A stretch of 5,717 nt of DNA, taken from the NCBI GenBank assembly GCA_024640925.1, contig JAHEEB010000190.1, forward strand, positions 925-6,641. The letters run 5' to 3'. Both the position numbers and the translations under genes were made by a program. This DNA comes from Bacteroidota bacterium. Lineage in GTDB: Bacteria > Bacteroidota > Bacteroidia > Bacteroidales > UBA10428. Shown in pieces: positions 1-5,717 of this stretch; position 1 is the first letter of the stretch; every line of letters begins with the position of its first letter. Under the pieces are notes generated by a model. The model was not told the DNA's origin. It saw only the letters and a list, made by a program, of their open reading frames with translations, and made no database searches.

Positions 1-1183
1 GCTGAATGAAATAAATAAATTTGTCCCTTCGTTAAAAGCAATAGGATATTCAGGTTCATCACGCGGTAAAATATCCGATTTAATTGGGAAATGCGATATC
101 ATTATTACTTCGTATGGTATTCTTCGTAACGATCTGGAACAATTCAACAATGAGTTTTTCCACTATATTGTCTTGGACGAAAGCCAGATGATTAAAAACC
201 CTGGATCTAAGACATATGCTTCAGTTATGAAGTTAGATTCGGAATACAAGTTAGTGCTTTCTGGGACCCCAATTGAAAACTCGCTTTCTGACCTCTGGGC
301 CCAATTCAACTTTATAAATCCCGGGTTGTTAGGGAATTTCAATTTTTTCCAGGGCGAATTTCAGTTTCCCATCGAAAAACATAACGATGAGAGTAAACGA
401 GAGCGGTTAAGACATCTGATTGCCCCTTTTATTCTGCGACGTACAAAAACCGAAGTTGCGAAGGAGCTTCCGGAACTGAGCGAGCAGGTTGTCTATTGTG
501 AGATGAATGAAGTACAGGAAAGCTTCTATGAACGAGAAAAATCGAAAGCAAGAAACCTTGTTATAGAGAATATCAATCGAATGGGCATGGGGAAAGCAAC
601 CATGCAAATTCTCCAGTCGCTTATGCGTTTACGACAAATAGCAAATCATCCGGTATTGGTCGACGAAGAATATATTTCGGGATCCGGAAAATTCGATGAA
701 ATTATATCGATCCTGGAAACCCTTTACAAAGAAGGGCATAAAGCTCTAATATTTAGTTCGTTTGTCGGACATCTAAATATTATTGCCAGATGGCTTGATG
801 CTCGTGGTATCAATTTTTCTATGTTAACTGGTGAAACAAGAAACCGCGAAGCAGTAATTGACAAGTTTCAGAAAGATTTCAATTGCCCATTCTTCCTTGT
901 ATCGCTTAAAGCAGGAGGCGTAGGACTAAACCTGACTGCAGCAAGTTATGTCTTAATGCTTGATCCCTGGTGGAATCCTGCAGCTGAAAAGCAAGCCATT
1001 AACAGGGCACACCGAATAGGCCAGGATAAACATGTAATGGTATACCGGTTTATAACCCAGGATACACTGGAAGAAAAAATCATTAAGCTTCAGGAACGTA
1101 AATCGCAGCTTGCCGATATTTTTGTGAACGATAATCCGTTTAAAAATATCAATGAAGATGAAATTCTGGCATTGTTCGACTAA
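1..1183 (+). CDS. SNF2-family DNA-dependent ATPase/helicase, C-terminal part (5' end outside window)
   Basis: The reading frame is open from base 2 at the left edge to the TAA at 1181-1183, giving 393 visible codons; the start and the Walker A motif lie upstream. Visible motifs in order are TSYG (about residue 43); the Walker B/motif II box LDESQ (58-62), with Ser where many relatives have Ala or Gly; motif III LSGTPIEN (86-93); RRTKTEVAKELP (146-157), joining the two RecA-like lobes; motif V SLKAGGVGLNL (301-311); and DPWWNPAAEKQAINRAHRIGQ (321-341), which holds motif VI with its arginine finger. The end LADIFV...EDEILALFD is typical of bacterial SNF2 proteins. Such proteins use ATP to translocate on duplex DNA and move or strip bound proteins; the bacterial relative RapA recycles RNA polymerase. 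Many Bacteroidota homologues carry an N-terminal SWIM zinc finger, which cannot be checked here. The family is certain, the cellular role unknown. It converges on yebC, 67 nt away. Confidence 0.96.
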   Translation, partial: LNEINKFVPSLKAIGYSGSSRGKISDLIGKCDIIITSYGILRNDLEQFNNEFFHYIVLDESQMIKNPGSKTYASVMKLDSEYKLVLSGTPIENSLSDLWAQFNFINPGLLGNFNFFQGEFQFPIEKHNDESKRERLRHLIAPFILRRTKTEVAKELPELSEQVVYCEMNEVQESFYEREKSKARNLVIENINRMGMGKATMQILQSLMRLRQIANHPVLVDEEYISGSGKFDEIISILETLYKEGHKALIFSSFVGHLNIIARWLDARGINFSMLTGETRNREAVIDKFQKDFNCPFFLVSLKAGGVGLNLTAASYVLMLDPWWNPAAEKQAINRAHRIGQDKHVMVYRFITQDTLEEKIIKLQERKSQLADIFVNDNPFKNINEDEILALFD

Positions 1184-1250
1184 TATTTTTTTTAGTCTGC
1201 CTAAATTTCAAACGAACCAGCTAAACGAAAATTTCCAAATGGAGATTAGC

Positions 1251-1961
1251 TCAGGCAATGTTTGTATAAACAGCCTGAACATCCTCATCGTCTTCAATTC
1301 TGTCAATTACTTTTTCGATATCGACGAGCTGTTCTTCAGTAAACTCAACAGCCGATGTTGGAATGCGTTGCAGTGATGCTTTTTGAATATTGATACCTAG
1401 TTCTTCAAAAGTCGCAGATAAACTTCCGAAATTTGTAAAATCGCCATATGCATATACCATGTTTCCATCAACCTGAATATCTTCTAATCCGGCATCAATT
1501 AACTGTAGTTCCAGTTCATCGATATTCATGTCCTCTGTTTTCTCAAATTCAAATACCGACTTGCGGGAAAACATAAAATCCAATGAACCAATAGGCAAAA
1601 AGGTTCCACCGGTCTTGTTAAAATACGACTTGACATTTGCAACCGTCCGGGTTGTATTGTCGGTAGCACATTCTACAACAATCAATACTCCATGAGGGCC
1701 TTTTCCTTCGTATGTAATTTCAGTTATTGTATCGGCATCTTTACCTGATGCCCTTTTTATCGCATTGTCAATGTTGTCTTTGGGCATATTTTCAGCCTTG
1801 GCATTTTGAATGGCAGTGCGCAGCTTGGCATTCATGTCAGGATCTGAGCCACCTTCTTTTGCAGCAATAGTAATGGCTTTAGCCAGCTTCGGAAATATTT
1901 TGGACATTTTGTCCCAGCGTTTTTCTTTTGCAGCTCTACGATATTCAAAAGCTCTTCCCAT
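1251..1961 (-). CDS. yebC: YebC/PmpR (TACO1) family protein
   Basis: This is a full-length protein of 236 aa; the E. coli homologue is about 246. It begins [16 protein letters not shown] and continues with the family signatures [17 protein letters not shown] (34-50), [14 protein letters not shown] (58-71), YEGKGPHG (84-91), [20 protein letters not shown] (97-116, including the conserved DN..RTVA..) and the end [14 protein letters not shown] (221-234). The ATG at 1959-1961 is preferred because the conserved N terminus starts there. The leader has no Shine-Dalgarno sequence, as is normal in Bacteroidota. The family was long annotated as DNA-binding transcriptional regulators (P. aeruginosa PmpR); the mitochondrial homologue TACO1 and recent bacterial work point to a cytoplasmic translation factor that relieves ribosome stalling, notably at proline runs. 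The sequence cannot decide between these roles. A 123-nt gap with a promoter-like element separates it from xseB, so it is probably transcribed on its own. The N terminus differs from the E. coli MAGHSKW type. Confidence 0.96.
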   Translation of the reverse strand: MGRAFEYRRAAKEKRWDKMSKIFPKLAKAITIAAKEGGSDPDMNAKLRTAIQNAKAENMPKDNIDNAIKRASGKDADTITEITYEGKGPHGVLIVVECATDNTTRTVANVKSYFNKTGGTFLPIGSLDFMFSRKSVFEFEKTEDMNIDELELQLIDAGLEDIQVDGNMVYAYGDFTNFGSLSATFEELGINIQKASLQRIPTSAVEFTEEQLVDIEKVIDRIEDDEDVQAVYTNIA

Positions 1962-1994
1962 ATGAGTAATTTGTTTTAAATAATTTTCTAATTA

Positions 1995-2019
1995 AAACAC
2001 AAAAATAAAAATTGTGTTT
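1995..2019. repeat. Perfect 8-bp inverted repeat in the xseB-yebC gap
   Basis: The left arm AAACACAA (1995-2002) and right arm TTGTGTTT (2012-2019) are exact reverse complements around a 9-nt A/T centre. It could be an operator, because it covers the proposed -7 element of yebC. It could also fold in RNA as a weak 8-bp hairpin and act as a terminator after xseB, since the - strand copy ends in TTTT, but the stem has only two G-C pairs. The operator reading is slightly preferred because of the overlap with the promoter. Confidence 0.45.
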
Positions 2020-2027
2020 GAAGTCAA
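1995..2027 (-). promoter_or_regulatory. Putative yebC promoter with overlapping palindrome
   Basis: Read on the - strand, TTG (complement of 2025-2027, within TTGACT) is followed after 17 nt by TATTTTTG (complement of 2000-2007). The second element matches the Bacteroidota -7 consensus TAnnTTTG exactly, and the spacing is within the known range for the -33 TTG element. Transcription would start near 1993-1996, leaving a leader of about 32-35 nt before the yebC ATG. A perfect 8-bp inverted repeat, AAACACAA at 1995-2002 and TTGTGTTT at 2012-2019, lies over the -7 element and spacer. The DNA is very AT-rich, so chance matches are possible. The motif and spacing are seen directly; promoter activity is inferred. 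Confidence 0.5.
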
Positions 2028-2084
2028 CAGCAATCAGGTGTTTTTTTATTGATCCAAATATATTTTTTATTTTCCAACCATTTA

Positions 2085-2288
2085 TCATTCGTCTTTAAGA
2101 TCTTCAAGTATCTTTTCGATTTCCGACTCCGTTTCAAACAGTTTGTTCTTGCAAAACTTAATTAATTCCGCCGCTTTCTTAACATTTTCGGCAAGTTCAT
2201 CAACATCAAGCTTGTTATTTTCAATCTTATCTAAGATAGTCTGAAGTTCATTAAAAGCTTCGGAATAAGAAGATTTTATTGTTGCCAT
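2085..2288 (-). CDS. xseB: Exodeoxyribonuclease VII small subunit
   Basis: This is a 67-aa protein within the usual 60-80 aa range of XseB. The signature is SYSEAFNELQTILDKIE (7-23), followed by a short turn and a second helix, LDVDELAENVKKAAELIKFC (27-46), then KNKLFETESEIEKILEDL. The whole chain is helical and charged and fits the XseB helical-hairpin fold. XseB has no nuclease site. Several copies bind the helical arm of each XseA and are needed for active exonuclease VII, a cytoplasmic enzyme that cuts single-stranded DNA from both ends without needing a metal ion. The ATG at 2286-2288 lies 4 nt beyond the xseA stop, with no Shine-Dalgarno sequence, so translation probably depends on ribosomes finishing xseA. 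No strong terminator follows it. Identity rests on both sequence and its position beside xseA. Confidence 0.95.
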   Translation of the reverse strand: MATIKSSYSEAFNELQTILDKIENNKLDVDELAENVKKAAELIKFCKNKLFETESEIEKILEDLKDE

Positions 2289-2292
2289 AAAG

Positions 2293-3666
2293 TTATTTTA
2301 TTATACTTTTTGATTTTCCTTTAGTAAAAATGGTTTCTATTTCATCACCAGCACTCAGTTGTTCACTGTCTGTTACCAGTTCACCTTGGAAGAAAGTCAA
2401 TGAAAATCCTTTCTTTAATATATTTGCCGGATCAGACAATTCTAACTTCTGTTCGTTTAATATCAGCGTGCTCCCGGCTTTGTCCAGCGAATATTTTGAA
2501 TCAGATACCAACTGTTTATTGAAGAAATAAAGTTCATTCCTTTTCCTGGCAATAACTCCCCTGGTTTTTTGTGATAATAAAATGCCGGCTTTGCCAAGTG
2601 ACAATCGAATCCGGTAAAAATTATTTTTCAGTAAAGAATAATAAACAGATGTTATAAAGGAAATGCTTTTATTCTCTGCAGAAATTTGTTTTTGAAGATT
2701 ATTATTCAGTTTATAAACCATTTCTTTTATGAGAGTTTTCTTAAGCGAGATGATTTCCTGGCTGTTGCTTATAATCTTTTCTTCCACTTCATTTAAATCG
2801 TTCTCCGCATTATTTAACCTATCAATTAAATATTCAGCAACTGCTGTTGGCGTTTTCAAGCGAGTATGAGCAACAATATCTACAACCGAATCGTCTTGTT
2901 CATGGCCAATACCGGTTAATACAGGCAATGGGAAATGAGCTACAGCAGATGCAAGATTATAGTTATTAAAGCAATCGAGATCGGCCTGTGAGCCGCCACC
3001 GCGAATAATTACTACAACATCAAACAAATTGTGGTATGTGTATATTCTTTTGAGTTGATTGATTATCGAATTCTCAGTTTCGTTCCCCTGCATAACAGCA
3101 GGAAACAGCTTCAGATAAAACCTGTATCCGGAAGTGTTGTTGATTAGTTGATCGGTAAAATCCTCGAAACCTGCGGCTGTTATGGATGATATAACAGCAA
3201 TTTTGTTAGGGATTATAGGTAATTCAACGGTTTTGTTCTTGTCAATAATACCCTCCGCTTTCAGTTTCTCAATTATTCTTTGTTTTCGAAGAGCTATTTC
3301 GCCTAAAGTATAAGTAGGTTCAATGTCTGTTACATTTAGGCTTAACCCGTATACTTCATGAAATTCAACGGTTACCTTTACCATTACTTTTATCCCTTTT
3401 GAAAAAGGACGGCCTGCAGATGTTTCAAAATATTGTTTTATTATTCTGAAATTTTGGTTCCAGATAGTTCCCCTGGCCCGAGCTATAATTTTTTCCGATT
3501 CATTTTCTTTCTGAATGAATTCGAGGTAACAATGCCCGGAATAATTAACAGTCATCTCGCTTATTTCGGTAATAAGCCATATTGCCCCAAAAGACGACTT
3601 AATTGCCTTCCTGATTTGCCCGTTCAGCTCCACGAGCGATACCGGAGAGTTTTCTATATGGTTCAT
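2293..3666 (-). CDS. xseA: Exodeoxyribonuclease VII large (catalytic) subunit
   Basis: This is a 457-aa full-length XseA (E. coli 456 aa). Residues about 8-115 form the N-terminal OB-fold DNA-binding domain, including SFGAIWLITEIS and SGHCYLEF. The catalytic domain follows: LPIIPNKIAVISSITAAGFEDF (149-170), whose Asp169 sits where the family has an essential Asp; VVVIIRGGGSQADLDCFNN (217-235); and GIGHEQDDSVVDIVAHTRLKTPTAVAEYL (252-280), with the conserved His255 and the TPTA.AE signature. Residues about 285-405 are a long helical arm where XseB is expected to bind. The end carries the usual DPANILKKGFSL motif (412-423). With XseB it degrades single-stranded DNA to oligonucleotides and contributes to mismatch repair and removal of reverse-transcribed or damaged DNA. 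Its ATG overlaps the stop of the preceding peptidase gene as ATGA, and xseB follows after 4 nt. All key residues appear intact. Confidence 0.97.
   Translation of the reverse strand: MNHIENSPVSLVELNGQIRKAIKSSFGAIWLITEISEMTVNYSGHCYLEFIQKENESEKIIARARGTIWNQNFRIIKQYFETSAGRPFSKGIKVMVKVTVEFHEVYGLSLNVTDIEPTYTLGEIALRKQRIIEKLKAEGIIDKNKTVELPIIPNKIAVISSITAAGFEDFTDQLINNTSGYRFYLKLFPAVMQGNETENSIINQLKRIYTYHNLFDVVVIIRGGGSQADLDCFNNYNLASAVAHFPLPVLTGIGHEQDDSVVDIVAHTRLKTPTAVAEYLIDRLNNAENDLNEVEEKIISNSQEIISLKKTLIKEMVYKLNNNLQKQISAENKSISFITSVYYSLLKNNFYRIRLSLGKAGILLSQKTRGVIARKRNELYFFNKQLVSDSKYSLDKAGSTLILNEQKLELSDPANILKKGFSLTFFQGELVTDSEQLSAGDEIETIFTKGKSKSIIK
3663..3666 (-). promoter_or_regulatory. ATGA stop/start overlap coupling the S8 peptidase to xseA
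   Basis: The - strand reads ATGA here: ATG (3666-3664) starts xseA and TGA (3665-3663) ends the peptidase frame. This geometry lets a terminating ribosome restart on xseA directly. There is no purine-rich ribosome binding site in the sequence before it (CCGTTTATTAAATT), so re-initiation is the simplest explanation for xseA translation. The overlap is seen directly; the coupling is inferred. Confidence 0.7.
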
Positions 3667-5303
3667 AATTTAATAAACGGTAGCTGATAAGTGCGTCCAT
3701 CAATAGTTATGCGCAGTATGTAATAGCCTCGCTCAAAATAAGAAGCAAAGCTGAATTTTTTCATGTTAAAACCTTTATCAAATGGTTCTGTTGTTGAATA
3801 AAGTATCCTGCCATTCAAATCGTTCACTTCAATAATCGCAGTATTCGTTCGTTCGAGCCATGGAATTTGAGCTATCAGGTATATTTCATCCTTCACAGGG
3901 TTTGGAAAGAGTGATAGTTTAACCTGGTTGGTTGTATCTTTTTTAAGGTTTTTGAGAAGCTGCAAAGCAATATAAAAATCCGGAATTCCATATCCATATG
4001 CAGTATCAGGCGATATAAACCGGGAAGAACTTTGAATAATTGCATTCCTGACTTCCTGGGCAGTTGCTTCGGGCACGGCCTGCCATAAGCATGCCGATAG
4101 TCCACTTATAACAGGAGCCGAACATGAAGTCCCTGTACAAGTAGTCATTGAAGAATAATCCATATAGGAAACATTGGCAACCCCCATTGCACAAATGTCG
4201 GGTTTGATTCTGTTATCAACAGTTGGTCCCCTTGAACTAAAAGAGGCTATTTTTTCCAGGGAATCCACAGCGCCTATAGCCAGAATACTATCTGCATCGG
4301 CAGGTGCAGTAATATAGCCCCATTTGCTGGCTCCTGAGTTTCCTGCACTCGATACCACCAACATTCCTTTTCTTGCAGCAATGGTTGCAGCCATGGAGAC
4401 AGGACAGGTTTTTCCATTCATATCGGACCGGATATGATTTTGAGTGGAGTTATTAAATTCAGAATAACCCAGCGATGATTGAATAATGTCGGCTCCCATG
4501 CTATCTGCAAACTCAGCGCCTGTAGCCCAGAAATACTCTTCTACAAGGTATTCTGTTTTGCCATTCTCTGTACGCACCAGCAAATAGTCGGCTTTGGTTG
4601 CTGTACCATATGTTAGACCAGGTAAAATACCAGCTAATATTGATAAAATATGGGCTCCATGAATATTGCTTTCCATGCCGAATGTATCATTAACAACATC
4701 CCTGATGCCAATAATCTGATTACGGATTCTCACTGAATCAAAAGCCTGTCCGGAACTATAACCCTGAAAACCAGCATCGAGTATGCCTATTAAAATATTA
4801 TTCCCCAGATAACCTGAATTATGCAACATCTGTCCGTTGAGCATAGTAATCTGTCTCTTTGAATTTCCATAATCGATCGCTGCTTTCGGAAATTTGCAAA
4901 ACTTATCAATAGCTATATAGCCTGAAATGGCGGCTTTGTTTTTTAAGGGTGATGCTACAAATGACAAATGGTTGAGGGTATCGATTAGAGCAGTATCTGT
5001 TGAATAAATTACAGCGCCGTTCAGCCATTTTGAGATGTTATGGATTTTTAACCCAAGCGACTTTAAACTATCCAGGTAAACTTTGCTTACTGGAAGATCT
5101 TCGGTTGTAATTGAAATGCCTTGTTTCTTGCGTCGTAAAATGGAACGATCGGTAAGAAATTCCTCTGGTTTATCTACAGTATAAAGAGTTCCGTTTTTAT
5201 CAGTAAACTGAACCCAATACATATCAGGAGCAATTTGAGAAATGCTAGACAGAATGGATGCAAATAATGCTACCAAAAATACCGTGATATTTTTTATGTC
5301 CAT
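3663..5303 (-). CDS. Secreted S8 (subtilisin-like) serine peptidase with T9SS C-terminal sorting domain
   Basis: This is a 546-aa protein. Residues 1-22 form a Sec signal peptide: Lys4, the hydrophobic core ITVFLVALFASIL, and a likely cut after SIS22. Residues about 29-145 look like the propeptide region of Bacteroidota subtilases, with LTDRSILRRKKQGISI and SKWLNGAVIY. The catalytic triad is Asp176 (GILDAG), His215 (HGAH) and Ser393 (GTSCSAP); Asn322 (SAGNSG) supplies the oxyanion hole. SFSSRGPT (354-361) and IKPDI are further subtilase marks. Residues about 461-546 are a type A T9SS sorting domain: LFPNP (465-469), VNDLNGRILYS, FERGYYILRI and the basic-hydrophobic end. The protein should cross the outer membrane through T9SS and be released or anchored at the surface. 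The active-site signature is unusual (CSAP instead of MASP or FAAP), with Cys389 and Cys394 flanking Ser393. It overlaps xseA by 4 nt. Natural substrate unknown. Confidence 0.93.
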   Translation of the reverse strand: MDIKNITVFLVALFASILSSISQIAPDMYWVQFTDKNGTLYTVDKPEEFLTDRSILRRKKQGISITTEDLPVSKVYLDSLKSLGLKIHNISKWLNGAVIYSTDTALIDTLNHLSFVASPLKNKAAISGYIAIDKFCKFPKAAIDYGNSKRQITMLNGQMLHNSGYLGNNILIGILDAGFQGYSSGQAFDSVRIRNQIIGIRDVVNDTFGMESNIHGAHILSILAGILPGLTYGTATKADYLLVRTENGKTEYLVEEYFWATGAEFADSMGADIIQSSLGYSEFNNSTQNHIRSDMNGKTCPVSMAATIAARKGMLVVSSAGNSGASKWGYITAPADADSILAIGAVDSLEKIASFSSRGPTVDNRIKPDICAMGVANVSYMDYSSMTTCTGTSCSAPVISGLSACLWQAVPEATAQEVRNAIIQSSSRFISPDTAYGYGIPDFYIALQLLKNLKKDTTNQVKLSLFPNPVKDEIYLIAQIPWLERTNTAIIEVNDLNGRILYSTTEPFDKGFNMKKFSFASYFERGYYILRITIDGRTYQLPFIKL

Positions 5304-5352
5304 CAGGCTAAATTAAGCAATAACCAGTTTGGGCTTAAAAGAAAGAATGTAA

Positions 5353-5717
5353 TTATTTCGTTTTATAAAAATCATCGGGCGAAGGCTCTTCAAACTTACC
5401 GGCGTTTTCATCCACCATCTTAAAAAAATCTTTGTCTTGTTCAATTAGTTTCTTCTCATCCTCTGAACTGACTACACCCATATTATAGTGTAATTGATAT
5501 TTTATCGTGTTGTCATCATTATAAAAAGTCCATATACCATTGCGCTTATTGTCAACAAAACTGCCAAACATCATCATTTTACCATTCGTATAATTGAATA
5601 CGTATTTCCCGTTAACCATATCTTGTTTGTGAAATGCAACTAGCTTTGTTGTCCCATCTTCAAAATACTGGTTCCATATGCCATCTTTCTTATCCTGATG
5701 GTATTCCGTTTCCTCCG
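5353..5717 (-). CDS. MORN_2 / YwqK-like repeat protein, C-terminal part (5' end outside window)
   Basis: The frame is open from the right edge to the TAA at 5353-5355, giving 120 visible residues; the true start is outside the window, and the internal ATG at 5617-5619 lies inside a repeat, so it is not the start. Three successive units begin DGIWNQYFEDG (11), NGKYVFNYTNG (35) and NGIWTFYNDDN (59), an exact 24-residue spacing of the MORN_2 type (G.W..Y...G....G.Y..g...G.). After the last unit comes a charged, mostly acidic tail, SSEDEKKLIEQDKDFFKMVD...EEPSPDDFYKTK. Homologues are often labelled YwqK-family antitoxins, but that name rests on little evidence, and in Bacteroidota many such proteins are stand-alone and of unknown role, probably used for binding proteins or surfaces. 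Whether a signal peptide exists cannot be seen. The peptidase gene starts 49 nt downstream on the same strand, so they may share a transcript. Confidence 0.8.
   Translation of the reverse strand, partial: EETEYHQDKKDGIWNQYFEDGTTKLVAFHKQDMVNGKYVFNYTNGKMMMFGSFVDNKRNGIWTFYNDDNTIKYQLHYNMGVVSSEDEKKLIEQDKDFFKMVDENAGKFEEPSPDDFYKTK
5476..5685 (-). repeat. Three 24-residue MORN_2-type protein repeats
   Basis: Within the partial right-hand gene, units start at visible residues 11, 35 and 59, each opening with (D/N)G.(W/Y) and carrying a second turn about ten residues later (EDG, TNG, DDN). The exact 24-residue step is seen in the translation; the DNA copies are diverged, so this is an old protein-level repeat, not a recent tandem duplication. 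EYHQDKK at residues 4-10 looks like the end of another unit that begins outside the window. Confidence 0.65.

Noticed and set aside
1178..1197. 6-bp inverted repeat GACTAA...TTAGTC around a T8 run at the end of the SNF2 gene, considered as a terminator.
   Set aside because: The stem is short and AT-rich, overlaps the stop codon, and the T run lies in the loop rather than after the stem, so it does not have intrinsic terminator form on either strand.
1219..1251. AGCTAA...TTAGCT inverted repeat in the gap between the SNF2 gene and yebC.
   Set aside because: Only 6 bp with a 21-nt loop in AT-rich DNA, with no U-run after it; easily a chance match.
1152..1376. A 74-codon + strand open frame running from the SNF2 end into yebC.
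   Set aside because: It overlaps the end of the SNF2 gene in another frame and is antisense to conserved yebC coding sequence; its translation has no recognisable features.
1..3666. SNF2 ATPase plus exonuclease VII as a possible anti-phage defence or retron-linked system.
   Set aside because: The genes are on opposite strands with yebC between them, xseAB is a normal housekeeping pair, and no reverse transcriptase, methylase or effector gene is visible.
3433..3687. An 84-codon + strand open frame opposite the start of xseA.
   Set aside because: It is antisense to the conserved OB-fold coding region and shows no domain or start signal.
3893..4194. Short - strand open frames inside the S8 peptidase gene in another frame.
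   Set aside because: They overlap the conserved catalytic Ser region of the peptidase, whose frame is fully supported, so they are shadows.
5304..5352. TAATTTAG just before the peptidase start, read as a -7 promoter element.
   Set aside because: It has one mismatch to TAnnTTTG, no TTG at a suitable distance, and would leave almost no leader; not enough to call.

Overview
The window is AT-rich and reads as chromosomal DNA of a member of the Bacteroidota, probably Bacteroidales or a relative. The main evidence is a secreted subtilisin-like peptidase ending in a type IX secretion (T9SS) sorting domain. Supporting evidence is the lack of purine-rich Shine-Dalgarno sequences before the visible starts, and a promoter-like element of the Bacteroidota type (TTG, 17 bp, TAnnTTTG) before the yebC gene. 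No tRNA, rRNA, CRISPR array, insertion sequence or phage gene was found. No gene appears frameshifted or broken; two genes are cut by the window edges.

Layout. From the left edge to 1183 on the + strand lies the C-terminal part of an SNF2-family DNA-dependent ATPase. Everything else is on the - strand. Read in the direction of transcription, right to left, it is: the C-terminal part of a MORN_2/YwqK-like repeat protein (right edge to 5353); a 49-nt gap; a T9SS-targeted S8 peptidase (5303-3663); xseA (3666-2293, overlapping the peptidase stop by 4 nt as ATGA); a 4-nt gap; xseB (2288-2085); a 123-nt AT-rich gap holding a likely promoter and a perfect 8-bp inverted repeat; and yebC (1961-1251), which converges on the SNF2 gene across 67 nt. 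No stretch longer than 300 bases lacks a gene.

How the genes fit together. XseA and XseB are the two subunits of exonuclease VII and are clearly co-expressed. The peptidase immediately before them works outside the cytoplasm, so its tight coupling to xseA more likely reflects shared transcription and translation than a shared pathway. YebC, a translation or regulatory factor, appears to have its own promoter. SNF2 ATPase, ExoVII and YebC are all housekeeping or genome-maintenance functions. I see no convincing new system. The points most worth checking are the peptidase-xseAB coupling, the palindrome over the yebC promoter, and the YebC subtype.
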